A stretch of DNA of 64,000 nt, taken from the NCBI GenBank assembly GCA_910588925.1, contig CAJURV010000001.1, positions 23,516 through 87,515 of the forward strand, given 5' to 3'. The notes beneath the pieces were generated by a model, which did no database searches, was not told the DNA's origin, and was given only the letters and a program-made list of their open reading frames with translations. Shown here in pieces: positions 44,871 to 53,598 of this stretch. Each line of letters opens with the position of its first letter. Position 1 is the first letter of the stretch. A program made the position numbers and the translations under genes. The DNA is from an uncultured Rikenellaceae bacterium (GTDB taxonomy: Bacteria > Bacteroidota > Bacteroidia > Bacteroidales > Rikenellaceae).

Positions 44871-46556
44871 TTAATCGGCCATCAGCTTCTTATAGCGCGG
44901 ACGGGTTGGTGCCGCGTCTCCGAGCCGTTTTTTCCTGTTCTCCTCGTACTCGCTGTACGATCCTTCAAAGAAAACCACGCGCGAATCGCCCTCGTAGGCT
45001 ATTATATGCGTAGCGACACGGTCGAGGAACCAACGGTCGTGGGAGATGATAACGGCACAACCGGCGAAATTCTGCAAACCCTCCTCCAAAGCACGCAATG
45101 TATTGACGTCTATATCGTTGGTAGGTTCGTCGAGCAATATCACATTACCCTCCTCCCTCAAAGCTATCGCCAAATGAAGCCTGTTACGCTCACCACCGGA
45201 GAGAACGCCGCACTTCTTTTCCTGATCGGCGCCGGTGAAGTTAAAACGCGAGAGGTAGGCGCGCGAGTTGACGGCGCGTCCGCCGAGCATTATGTTGTCG
45301 AGTCCGCCGGATACAACCTCGTACACGCTCTTCTCCGGATCTATAGAGCTGTGTTGCTGGTCGACATAAGCGAGCTTAACGGTCTCGCCCACACGGAACG
45401 AGCCTTTATCCTGTTTCTCAAGCCCCATGATGAGACGGAACAGTGTGGTTTTACCCGCGCCGTTGGGACCTATAACCCCCACTATACCGGCAGGAGGCAA
45501 CTTGAAAGAGAGATCCTCGAAAAGTACGCGATCGCCGTATGCCTTAGCCACGTTCTCGGCGTCTATCACCACATCGCCCAAACGCGGACCGTTGGGGATG
45601 AATATCTCCAGACGCTCCTCTTTTTGCTTGACATCCTCGTTCATCATGCGGTCGTAGGCGGCCAAACGCGCTTTAGACTTGGCATGACGTGCCGACGGGG
45701 CCATACGCACCCACTCCAACTCCCTCTCGAGAGTCTTGCGACGCTTGCTCTCCTGTTTCTCCTCCTGAGCCAAACGGTTGCTCTTCTGTTCGAGCCAGCT
45801 CGAATAGTTACCTTTCCATGGTATGCCGGCGCCACGGTCGAGTTCGAGAATCCATCCGGCCACGTTATCGAGGAAGTAACGGTCGTGAGTGACAGCTATG
45901 ACGGTACCTTTATATTGACGCAAATGTTGTTCGAGCCAGTCAATGCTCTCGGCGTCCAAATGGTTGGTAGGCTCGTCGAGCAATAACACGTCGGGCTCCT
46001 GCAAAAGCAACCTGCAGAGGGCCACACGTCTGCGTTCGCCGCCCGAGAGATTTTTCACGGGAGTGTCGCCGTCCGGGCATCGCAGGGCGTCCATCGCTCT
46101 GTCGAGCATGGAGTCGAGCTCCCAGCCGTTTTTATGTTCTATAAGCTCGGTAAGCTCGCCTTGACGCACGATAAGGGCATTCATGGCATCGTCGTCCATA
46201 GGTTCGGCGAACTTCAGATTGATCTCTTCGTACTCCTTGAGCAAAGCCACCACCTCGGCGCATCCCTCCTCCACAACCTGACGGACAGTCTTGTCGTCGT
46301 CAAGATGCGGGTCCTGCTCCAAATAGCCTACGCTATAACCGGGAGCGAAGACCACCTCGCCCTGATACGACTTGTCGATACCGGCGATGATCTTCATAAG
46401 TGTCGACTTACCGGAACCGTTCAGACCGATGATACCGATCTTCGCGCCGTAAAAGAACGACAGGTATATATCGTCGAGCACCTTTTTCTGATTGTTGAAA
46501 CTCTTGCTCACACCGACCATCGAAAAGATGATCTTCTTATCGTCAACTTCTGCCAT
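44871..46556 (-). CDS. ettA: Energy-dependent translational throttle protein, ABC-F
   Basis: Ribosome-binding ABC-F ATPase that gates the first elongation step according to the ATP/ADP level. The 561-residue protein has two ATPase modules: Walker A GLNGSGKST, LSGGERRR and LLDEPTNHLD in the first; GPNGAGKTT, LSGGERN and LLDEPTNDID in the second. The connecting linker is KR-rich (about 240-310), and an arm insertion with HLDDDKTV...EEINLKFAEP in module 1 is typical of EttA. The ATG at 46556 starts MAEVDDKK; an upstream TTG is ignored. asnS lies upstream on the same strand. Confidence 0.93.
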   Translation of the reverse strand: MAEVDDKKIIFSMVGVSKSFNNQKKVLDDIYLSFFYGAKIGIIGLNGSGKSTLMKIIAGIDKSYQGEVVFAPGYSVGYLEQDPHLDDDKTVRQVVEEGCAEVVALLKEYEEINLKFAEPMDDDAMNALIVRQGELTELIEHKNGWELDSMLDRAMDALRCPDGDTPVKNLSGGERRRVALCRLLLQEPDVLLLDEPTNHLDAESIDWLEQHLRQYKGTVIAVTHDRYFLDNVAGWILELDRGAGIPWKGNYSSWLEQKSNRLAQEEKQESKRRKTLERELEWVRMAPSARHAKSKARLAAYDRMMNEDVKQKEERLEIFIPNGPRLGDVVIDAENVAKAYGDRVLFEDLSFKLPPAGIVGVIGPNGAGKTTLFRLIMGLEKQDKGSFRVGETVKLAYVDQQHSSIDPEKSVYEVVSGGLDNIMLGGRAVNSRAYLSRFNFTGADQEKKCGVLSGGERNRLHLAIALREEGNVILLDEPTNDIDVNTLRALEEGLQNFAGCAVIISHDRWFLDRVATHIIAYEGDSRVVFFEGSYSEYEENRKKRLGDAAPTRPRYKKLMAD

Positions 46557-46663
46557 ATTTTTCAAAATGCGTGCGGAGCACCTTTACGGTATATCCGCAC
46601 ACCTTATTTATAATAACAACTCGTCCGCACCGCAGACATATACATTATCGCCGAGCTGCCGGG

Positions 46664-48058
46664 CTAAAACTCCGCATTCTTGGGCGTACGCGGGAAAGGT
46701 ATCACATCGCGTATATTAGACATGCCGGTAACGAAGAGCACCAAACGCTCGAACCCGAGACCGAATCCGCTATGCGGCACGCTACCGAAACGACGGGTAT
46801 CGAGATACCACCACACGTCTTTTTCGGGTATGCCTAGCTCGGCTATCCTCGCCGAGAGCTTTTCGAGGCTCTCCTCACGCTGCGACCCGCCTATTATCTC
46901 GCCTATCTTGGGGAAAAGCACGTCCATGGCGCGCACCGTCTTACCGTCCTCGTTCTGCTTCATATAGAACGCCTTGATCTCTTTAGGATAACCCGTAAGT
47001 ATCACCGGCTTTTTGAAATGTTGCTCCACCAGATAGCGTTCGTGTTCGCTTTGCAGGTCGAGACCCCAACTTACGGGGAACTCGAACTTGTGACCCGACT
47101 CCATGAGTATCTTTATACCCTCGGTATAGTCCAGACGAACGAAATCGTTGTCGACCACGAAACGAAGCCTGTCTATCAGCTCATTATCGTACATCTTATT
47201 AAGAAAGGCTATATCGTCGGCACAATGCTCCAAGGCATAGCTTATAAGATATTTGAGGAAATCTTCGGCCAAATCCATGTTATCGTCGAGATCGTAGAAC
47301 GCCATTTCGGGCTCTATCATCCAAAACTCGGCCAAGTGGCGCGGAGTGTTTGAGTTTTCGGCTCTGAACGTAGGGCCGAACGTATATATCTCCGACAGGG
47401 CCGTTGCACCCAACTCGCCCTCCAACTGACCCGATACCGTAAGGTTGCACGACTTGCCGAAAAAGTCGCGGCTGTAATCGACCTTGCCCTCCGGCGTCTT
47501 GGGCACGTCGTTCAGATCGAGCGTGGTCACCTGGAACATCGCCCCCGCCCCCTCGGCATCCGAACCGGTGATAAGCGGAGTATGCAGATATACGAACCCT
47601 TTGCCATTAAAATAGTTGTGTATTGCAAAAGCCAATGCGTGACGTATGCGGAGTACGGCTCCGAACGTGTTGGTTCTCGGACGCAGATGGGCTATCTCGC
47701 GCAGGAACTCCAAAGTATGGCCCTTCTTCTGCAAAGGATAGGTCTCGGGATCGGCCGTACCGTAAAGCTCTATCTCGGAGGCTTGTATCTCCACGCCCTG
47801 TCCCGCGCCCTGCGACACCACCAGCGCACCACGCACCGCCAAAGACGACCCCGTAGTGATATTCTTAAGCAAATTCTCGTCGAAAGAGGCGGTATCGACC
47901 ACCACCTGTATATTATTTATAGTAGAACCGTCGTTAAGAGCTATGAACGCTACATTCTTATTACCGCGCTTGGTACGCACCCAACCCTTACACAACACGG
48001 AACGACCGTCTCCGGCCGAACTCAACAGATCTTTGATTTTAGTTCTTCTCGGTTCCAT
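46664..48058 (-). CDS. asnS: Asparagine-tRNA ligase
   Basis: Charges tRNA-Asn, 464 residues. It has an N-terminal OB-fold anticodon-binding domain ([25 protein letters not shown]) and a class II catalytic core: [19 protein letters not shown], motif 2 with [27 protein letters not shown], and motif 3 with [15 protein letters not shown]. The AsnS-specific ending is [17 protein letters not shown] promoter of the TTTG-N20-CATATTTG type lies 63 nt upstream, and ettA follows after about 100 bp. Confidence 0.97.
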   Translation of the reverse strand: MEPRRTKIKDLLSSAGDGRSVLCKGWVRTKRGNKNVAFIALNDGSTINNIQVVVDTASFDENLLKNITTGSSLAVRGALVVSQGAGQGVEIQASEIELYGTADPETYPLQKKGHTLEFLREIAHLRPRTNTFGAVLRIRHALAFAIHNYFNGKGFVYLHTPLITGSDAEGAGAMFQVTTLDLNDVPKTPEGKVDYSRDFFGKSCNLTVSGQLEGELGATALSEIYTFGPTFRAENSNTPRHLAEFWMIEPEMAFYDLDDNMDLAEDFLKYLISYALEHCADDIAFLNKMYDNELIDRLRFVVDNDFVRLDYTEGIKILMESGHKFEFPVSWGLDLQSEHERYLVEQHFKKPVILTGYPKEIKAFYMKQNEDGKTVRAMDVLFPKIGEIIGGSQREESLEKLSARIAELGIPEKDVWWYLDTRRFGSVPHSGFGLGFERLVLFVTGMSNIRDVIPFPRTPKNAEF

Positions 48059-48120
48059 AGTTATTTCGTTTTTCAGACCGCTAATATAGGAAAAATCCGA
48101 CCTATATTCAAAATAATTTT

Positions 48121-48152
48121 CAAATATGACAATTTGTCAGTCAGACTACAAA
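48121..48152 (-). promoter_or_regulatory. Putative asnS promoter
   Basis: On the minus strand TTTG (48149-48152), a 20-bp spacer and CATATTTG (48121-48128), one base from TAnnTTTG. Confidence 0.45.
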
Positions 48153-48576
48153 TCCGGATGCAATGCTGGAAAGAAAGAGTTTCACGAAAAAGTTGGCCAA
48201 AGAGACATTTGTATAATTGACCAATAAAACCACATAAAACCACAAAACAACACCCCGAACCGACACAAAGACACCATTTATACGCTACTACTATTTATTA
48301 TACAATAAACACAAATAAATAGATTAAAAAACATAAATAAAGCAACCGACAACCACACTTAACAAAGCCGCCTAACCCCACAAAAACGGCCTGCCAACAC
48401 CTTTCGAGACCATATTTAGGCTCGAAGAGGAGACAAAACAACGCCAATCGCTCAAAAGAGCAATTTTAGGGCAATATTTAAAATAAAGGCAAAATTATTT
48501 AATACCATTTCGCATAATAATAAAATACTCTCGAAGCTAAATTATCAAAAAAGCACTCAATACGACCCTATAAAAC
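48153..48576. other. A/C-rich intergenic region
   Basis: About 420 bp without a gene. The stretch 48220-48400 is strikingly poor in G on the plus strand, with repeated ACCACA/ACAAA words such as AAAACCACATAAAACCACAA. No hairpin, promoter or open frame stands out. Confidence 0.6.
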
Positions 48577-48605
48577 GAAAAAACCGCCCCGAAAAGGAGC
48601 GGTTT
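48577..48605 (-). terminator. Terminator of the rubredoxin gene
   Basis: On the minus strand AAACCGCTCC / GGGGCGGTTT (10 bp, one T-G pair), 5-nt loop, then TTTCGTTTT. Confidence 0.85.
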
Positions 48606-48627
48606 CAGCCATTCGCCGAGATCGACA

Positions 48628-48789
48628 TTAGTCTATCACTTCGAAAACCTCTTTACCTTCACCACAGAGAGGGCACACGAAATCTTCGGGCAGATCTTCG
48701 AACGGGGTTCCGGGCTCGATACCGTTATCGGGATCGCCTATCTCGGGATCATAAATCCAACCGCAAACAGTGCATTTGTACTTTTTCAT
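48628..48789 (-). CDS. Rubredoxin
   Basis: A 53-residue one-iron electron carrier. The two metal-binding pairs are CTVCG (6-10) and CPLCG (39-43), with the usual middle segment [26 protein letters not shown]. The aromatic position before the second pair is FV instead of the common WV/DW, a small difference. It probably passes electrons in oxygen or peroxide detoxification (rubrerythrin, superoxide reductase), though no such partner is near. The start at 48789 follows an AT-rich leader; a clear terminator follows. Confidence 0.95.
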   Translation of the reverse strand: MKKYKCTVCGWIYDPEIGDPDNGIEPGTPFEDLPEDFVCPLCGEGKEVFEVID

Positions 48790-49184
48790 AATATTTCCGT
48801 TTTTTAAGGTTATAGAAAAATAAACGTTTTTTATAGCTTCAAATCAAAAACCGTACCACAAAAAGAGGTGGGCCGATCGGGAATGCGGGAGATAAAATAC
48901 TGACATTTTGTCATGTGTTATAGGAATATCCCGGGAGCAGATCATGCGCACTATTTCCCTAAACTATGAAAGAGCAATCTATACTCTCGTCTCTATGGCG
49001 GTTAAATCGCGGGCCACGCATTGCGGCATGCCGAAACTTACATAACAGAAACCGCTTTTACGATCTATCGTATATCCGGTTCTCTCCACCCGTCAAAGCT
49101 CCTCCCGTTTTACGACGCCAACAATGTATTTACCTATAAAGAGAGCCATAGACAATGCCGGCCCCAAACTAAAAGTAGGTTCTT
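48790..49184. other. Intergenic region between rubredoxin and purB
   Basis: About 395 bp. I see no gene with family features, no tRNA and no clear promoter; the first 100 bp are AT-rich and serve as the upstream region of rubredoxin. Confidence 0.5.
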
Positions 49185-49222
49185 AAAACAAAAAAGCGTC
49201 GGCATGCAAATACCGACGCTTT
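49185..49222 (-). terminator. Terminator of purB
   Basis: On the minus strand AAAGCGTCGG / CCGACGCTTT with a 10-nt loop followed by TTTGTTTT; 18 bp behind the purB stop. Confidence 0.9.
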
Positions 49223-49239
49223 AAATACATATTTATCAC

Positions 49240-50595
49240 TTAGTATAGTTCCACACCCGTATAAGTGCCCGGAGAGAGACGACGCAACTCCTCTTTGACG
49301 CTCTCGGCCACATCCAACGACTCTATGAAGCTCGCCATATCGTCCTTTGTAATGGCTTTATTGGTGCGTGTGAGAGCCTTTAACGCCTCGTAGGGGTTGG
49401 GATAGTTCTCGCGTCGCAGGATAGTCTGTATCCCCTCTGCTACGACGGCCCAGTTGTTTTCGAGGTCGCCATCAATAGCTTCCCTGTTGATTATCAGTTT
49501 GTCGAGACCGCGGGTTATAGATCTTATCGCTATTATGGTGTGAGCCAAAGGAACGCCCACATTACGGAGCACCGTAGAGTCGGTCAAGTCGCGTTGCATG
49601 CGCGACACGGGCAATTTAGAGGCCAGATGACCGAACAAAGCGTTGGCGATACCGAGGTTGCCTTCCCCGTTTTCGAAGTCTATAGGATTGACCTTATGCG
49701 GCATAGCCGACGAACCTACCTCTCCGGCCTTGATCTTCTGCTTGAAGTACTCCATCGAAATATAGGTCCACATATCCCGGCTAAGGTCTATCAATACGGT
49801 ATTGATGCGCGCCAAAGCGTCGAAAATAGCGGCGATATTGTCGTAATGCTCTATCTGTGTGGTTATCTGCGAGCGATCGAGACCGAGCGTACCGTTAACG
49901 AAACCGTTGGCGAACCCTACCCAATCTATTCCGGGATAGGCCGCATGATGAGCGTTGAAATTACCCGTAGCGCCACCGAACTTGGCGGGGAAAGGAACGC
50001 TCTCGAGCATGGCTTTCTGCTTGGAGAGACGCTCCACGAACACCATTATCTCCTTGCCGAGACGTGTGGGCGAGGCAGGCTGTCCGTGAGTATGGGCGAG
50101 CATGGGCACCTCACGCCACTCCTGTGCCAGAGACACGAGCTTATCTATAAACGTCTGAAGCATCGGATGATATACATTCTTCAAAGCATCGCGCAAAGAA
50201 TACGGAGTGGCCGTGTTGTTTATGTCCTGCGAGGTAAGGCCGAAATGGACGAACTCACGGCTATCGCCCAACCGCATGGCATCCATCTTATCTTTTATAA
50301 AGTATTCGACGGCCTTTACGTCGTGATTGGTGGTCTTCTCTATTTGCTTGACTGCGGCGGCATCTTCCACGGAGAAATTGCGGTATATATCGCGCAACTC
50401 CTCGTAACGCCCCTCGTCGAAACCGGCCAACTGCGGAAGCGGCAACCTGCAAAGAGCTATGAAATATTCTATCTCTACCAATACGCGGTAACGTATCAGC
50501 GCATATTCCGAAAAATAATCGGCCAACTCCCCGCAATTTTTGCGATAACGGCCGTCTATCGGAGATATCGCAGTCAACGTATTCAAATCCATCAT
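49240..50595 (-). CDS. purB: Adenylosuccinate lyase
   Basis: Fumarate-releasing lyase acting twice in purine synthesis (SAICAR and adenylosuccinate). The 451-residue protein is of the Escherichia coli-like long type: LTAISPIDGRYRK at the N terminus, HFGLTSQDINNTA, the HTHGQPASPT histidine loop, and the superfamily signature SSAMPHKVNPIDFEN around 290. Two ATGs stand at the start; the first is used here. A TATTTTTG box lies 45 nt upstream. Confidence 0.97.
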   Translation of the reverse strand: MMDLNTLTAISPIDGRYRKNCGELADYFSEYALIRYRVLVEIEYFIALCRLPLPQLAGFDEGRYEELRDIYRNFSVEDAAAVKQIEKTTNHDVKAVEYFIKDKMDAMRLGDSREFVHFGLTSQDINNTATPYSLRDALKNVYHPMLQTFIDKLVSLAQEWREVPMLAHTHGQPASPTRLGKEIMVFVERLSKQKAMLESVPFPAKFGGATGNFNAHHAAYPGIDWVGFANGFVNGTLGLDRSQITTQIEHYDNIAAIFDALARINTVLIDLSRDMWTYISMEYFKQKIKAGEVGSSAMPHKVNPIDFENGEGNLGIANALFGHLASKLPVSRMQRDLTDSTVLRNVGVPLAHTIIAIRSITRGLDKLIINREAIDGDLENNWAVVAEGIQTILRRENYPNPYEALKALTRTNKAITKDDMASFIESLDVAESVKEELRRLSPGTYTGVELY

Positions 50596-50639
50596 GATAA
50601 GTTTTAACCCGCCAACATCGCGGGAATCGTTTTAAATTG

Positions 50640-50647
50640 CAAAAATA
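50640..50647 (-). promoter_or_regulatory. Putative purB promoter (-7 box)
   Basis: TATTTTTG on the minus strand, 45 nt before the ATG. Confidence 0.45.
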
Positions 50648-50745
50648 ATAATTTTCGGCACAAGAACCTCCCGAAAACATTGAAAATTATATCCCTCCAG
50701 CCCTAAAAACAATGCCCGGGCATACTAAACGACCGAAGTTATCGT

Positions 50746-50753
50746 TATCTTTG
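50746..50753 (+). promoter_or_regulatory. Putative promoter (-7 box) of the DUF4834 gene
   Basis: TATCTTTG, 55 nt before the ATG; matches TAnnTTTG. Confidence 0.5.
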
Positions 50754-50807
50754 CACCGGACAGACCCTGGCGAACAGGTCGGTTACGTCATAAAGCACAA
50801 AACGAAA

Positions 50808-51041
50808 ATGGCACTACTGGGCACTATATTCACCATAATAATAGTATTCTATCTTATAAACCTCGTTTTTAAGATAGTAATACGTCACTGGATAAACAAA
50901 AACATCTACAAAAGCGGAGGCTCTTTCTTCCATCGCCAGAATGCGCCGCGCAAAGAGGGCGACATAAGAATAGACAAACAAGCCAAAGAGAAACGCGTAA
51001 AATCCGACGTAGGCGAATATGTCGATTTCGAGGAGATGTAA
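50808..51041 (+). CDS. DUF4834-family small membrane protein
   Basis: A 77-residue protein with one N-terminal membrane helix (about 2-24, LLGTIFTIIIVFYLINLVFKI as the hydrophobic stretch) and a basic, soluble tail ending in VGEYVDFEEM. This arrangement and the final acidic EYVDFEE match the Bacteroidota DUF4834 family of unknown function. The ATG at 50808 begins the helix; the longer open frame upstream is not supported because it would run through the promoter. It often lies near queA in this phylum, but I cannot check that here. Confidence 0.7.
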   Translation: MALLGTIFTIIIVFYLINLVFKIVIRHWINKNIYKSGGSFFHRQNAPRKEGDIRIDKQAKEKRVKSDVGEYVDFEEM

Positions 51042-51059
51042 AGCCTACCTTAAGAAAGG

Positions 51060-51386
51060 CTACCCCTCCTTATGCACCGCGATCCATACGCATTCGGGGC
51101 ATTCCGACGTATTTGACACACGATGCCTCACATGCGCCGGTATCGTCACGTGATCACCCTCGCAAAGCTCATCAACGCTCATATCGTCGTACATTATTTC
51201 GGCCTTGCCTTTGAGCACCGTCACCCATTCGTCGCCGGACTGGTCGTACCATTTCCCTCGCTCCGTAACGTGCCCTTTGGAGACTATGCGTTCGACGCGA
51301 AAACCTTTACCGGAAAATAACGTCTCCGTAAACTCGCCTTTGTCGAGATCGACCCCGTGTAAGTCGAAAAGATTCTTAAGATACAT
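51060..51386 (-). CDS. Cupin-domain protein
   Basis: A 108-residue single-domain cupin. The barrel shows motif 1 with GDEWVTVLKGKAEIMYDD and motif 2 with GDHVTIPAHVRHRVSN, including possible metal ligands Glu and two His. Small cupins of this kind have varied or unknown roles; no substrate is suggested here. The ATG at 51386 is preferred over an upstream TTG. It follows the DUF2027-Smr gene after 13 bp and is probably co-transcribed. Confidence 0.8.
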   Translation of the reverse strand: MYLKNLFDLHGVDLDKGEFTETLFSGKGFRVERIVSKGHVTERGKWYDQSGDEWVTVLKGKAEIMYDDMSVDELCEGDHVTIPAHVRHRVSNTSECPECVWIAVHKEG

Positions 51387-51399
51387 AAGCCTCAATGTA

Positions 51400-52242
51400 T
51401 CAGTAAAACACCATTATAGCTCCGTAACCGTACTCGGCGAAAGAGGCGTCCTGCCACGACAGTTTCGGATAGTCGCGCCTCAGACGGCGTTGCAGCTCGT
51501 ATTTGAGCTTGCCGCTACCCACGCCGTGTATGAATACCACCCGACCGTGTCCGCCGCTTTTTACAGCAAGCGACATAACTATATCGAAACGCGACATCTG
51601 AGCCTCCAATATCTCGCCTGCCGACATGCCCTCCGTGGAGGACAACAGCTCCTCGGCATGAAGGTCTACCACCTCCTCCGACGGCTTTTTCACCGCGGCC
51701 GGCTTTACAGCAACCTGTTTGGGCACATCAACTCCCAACACCTCCGAAAGACGTTCCATCTCCACTACACGCAATCTGCCGGTATCCGAAGACTCCTCGG
51801 CATCTACAGGAGCAACGGGCTCTTCCACCTCCTCAGCATCGTCGTCCGACATGTTATCGGATGCAACTGCGGCCTCATTGAGCGCGGCGACATTCTTAAG
51901 ATACTGTTGGCGCAACTGGGCCACATCCACCATATCTTCGTCATCGCCATAGTCGTTCACGAGCGATATTTTACCGTAACGGCTATATGCAGCGGCCCTT
52001 TTGACATCTTTTTTCTCCTCCGGGGCGCGACGTCGCGATGCACCCGGCTTATGATCGCCTACACCTATCTTCGCTATGGCCTCGAGCTCGTCCTCTTCGG
52101 CTACGGCAACCAAATCGGTAAGAGGAGCAGGAACATCGAAACCGTCCTCCATCTCCACCGTAGCCACGGCGCCTTTTATAGAGACCACGACACCTGACCC
52201 GGTATCGCTCAAAAACTTGACTCTGTCGCCTATCCTTATCAT
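51400..52242 (-). CDS. DUF2027 and Smr-domain protein
   Basis: A 280-residue cytoplasmic protein: N-terminal DUF2027 region beginning IRIGDRVKFLSDTGSGVVVSI (an SH3-like beta barrel), an acidic low-complexity middle (about 125-150), and a C-terminal Smr domain with DLHAEEL (about 194) and IHGVGSGKLK (about 239). Smr domains, as in MutS2, bind or nick nucleic acids at branched or ribosomal sites. In Bacteroidota this architecture is common and its role is unknown. It is divergent from queA and upstream of the cupin gene. Confidence 0.82.
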   Translation of the reverse strand: MIRIGDRVKFLSDTGSGVVVSIKGAVATVEMEDGFDVPAPLTDLVAVAEEDELEAIAKIGVGDHKPGASRRRAPEEKKDVKRAAAYSRYGKISLVNDYGDDEDMVDVAQLRQQYLKNVAALNEAAVASDNMSDDDAEEVEEPVAPVDAEESSDTGRLRVVEMERLSEVLGVDVPKQVAVKPAAVKKPSEEVVDLHAEELLSSTEGMSAGEILEAQMSRFDIVMSLAVKSGGHGRVVFIHGVGSGKLKYELQRRLRRDYPKLSWQDASFAEYGYGAIMVFY

Positions 52243-52322
52243 ATCTCAAATGTTTTTAACCGTATAAGAGAGCTGCCTTACGCAGGCACGCCCCACACCG
52301 TTCTTATTCCCGACAAAATTAG

Positions 52323-52330
52323 TACATTTG
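52323..52330 (+). promoter_or_regulatory. Putative queA-ygiQ promoter (-7 box)
   Basis: TACATTTG, 53 nt before the queA ATG. Confidence 0.5.
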
Positions 52331-52383
52331 CGGAATAATCGTATCTCAAAAAGGCCGGCACATGCGGCTTTATACACAACGCA

Positions 52384-53598
52384 ATGACTGACAGAAAAAT
52401 AGACATAAAAGATTTCGACTACGAGCTGCCCGAGGAGCGCATCGCAAAATTCCCCACACCGCGCCGTGGCGACTCCAAACTGTTGTTCTGGGACGGTTCG
52501 CCGCACGCCGCATCGTTCGACAAGGCGCACGAATTTCTACCCGACGGATGTACGCTCGTCTTCAACGATACCAAAGTGATAAGGGCCCGTCTGCTTTTCT
52601 TCAAGGAGAGCGGCGCCCGCATAGAGATATTCTGCCTCGAACCGCGCTACCCGGCCGATTACGAAAGAGCTTTCGCCGCCACCGGCACATCACAATGGTC
52701 GTGCATGGTGGGCAATCTGCGCAAATGGAAAGAGGGGGTGCTAACCGCACGTTTCACCCACGATGGAAGCGAACATACGCTCACAGCCGAACGTATCGGA
52801 CAGGAGGGCAAGGAGCAGATCGTACGCTTCACATGGAGCGACCCTGAAATGACCTTCGGACGCCTGTTGGAGACACTCGGACGCATACCCATACCGCCGT
52901 ATCTCAACCGCGAGAGTTGCGAGAGCGACAACACACGATACCAAACCGTCTACTCGCGGGCTGAAGGGTCGGTAGCGGCGCCCACGGCAGGTCTGCATTT
53001 CACGGACGAGACAATAGACGCTCTCCGCCGTAAAGGCCACCCCACGGCCGAAGTCACACTGCACGTGGGCGCTGGGACGTTTCTGCCCGTCAAGGAGGAG
53101 AACGCCGCCGACCACCCCATGCACACCGAGCATTTCAGCGTCACCGAAAAGACCATAGAAAAACTGATAGCCGGATACGGCAACATAATAGCAGTAGGAA
53201 CGACATCGGTGCGTACGCTCGAATCGCTCCCTGTACTGGGCTACCGCATACTCACCGACGGCGACCCGCACTGCGACAGGGTCATAGGCCAATGGGAGAG
53301 CTACGGCATAGACGAAACAACCGACGGGCTGACCCTGCTCAAAACGCTGGCAGACCACATGCGCCGCCACAGGCTCGACAGGATCGACGGCTCCACCCGC
53401 ATAATGATAACGCCACCTTACCGCTGGCGCGTAGTGCGCGGCATGTTCACCAACTTCCACCAACCGCAAAGCACGTTGCTCCTGTTGGTATGCGCCCTTA
53501 TAGGACCCGCCTGGCGCGAGCTATACCGCTATGCCATGGACAACGATTTCCGCTTTCTCAGCTACGGCGACTCATCCCTTCTTATACCCCCGAGATAA
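52384..53598 (+). CDS. queA: S-adenosylmethionine:tRNA ribosyltransferase-isomerase
   Basis: Builds epoxyqueuosine on tRNA by transferring and isomerising the ribosyl group of S-adenosylmethionine. The 404-residue protein shows FDYELPEERIAKFP at the N terminus, VFNDTKVIRARL, GRIPIPPYLNR, YQTVYSRAEGSVAAPTAGLHFT, the LHVGAGTFLPV loop, TNFHQPQSTLL and the C-terminal SYGDSSLLI. It is about 45 residues longer than the Escherichia coli enzyme, mainly in the middle. Its TAA overlaps the ATG of the next gene (TAATG), so the two are translationally coupled. Confidence 0.95.
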   Translation: MTDRKIDIKDFDYELPEERIAKFPTPRRGDSKLLFWDGSPHAASFDKAHEFLPDGCTLVFNDTKVIRARLLFFKESGARIEIFCLEPRYPADYERAFAATGTSQWSCMVGNLRKWKEGVLTARFTHDGSEHTLTAERIGQEGKEQIVRFTWSDPEMTFGRLLETLGRIPIPPYLNRESCESDNTRYQTVYSRAEGSVAAPTAGLHFTDETIDALRRKGHPTAEVTLHVGAGTFLPVKEENAADHPMHTEHFSVTEKTIEKLIAGYGNIIAVGTTSVRTLESLPVLGYRILTDGDPHCDRVIGQWESYGIDETTDGLTLLKTLADHMRRHRLDRIDGSTRIMITPPYRWRVVRGMFTNFHQPQSTLLLLVCALIGPAWRELYRYAMDNDFRFLSYGDSSLLIPPR

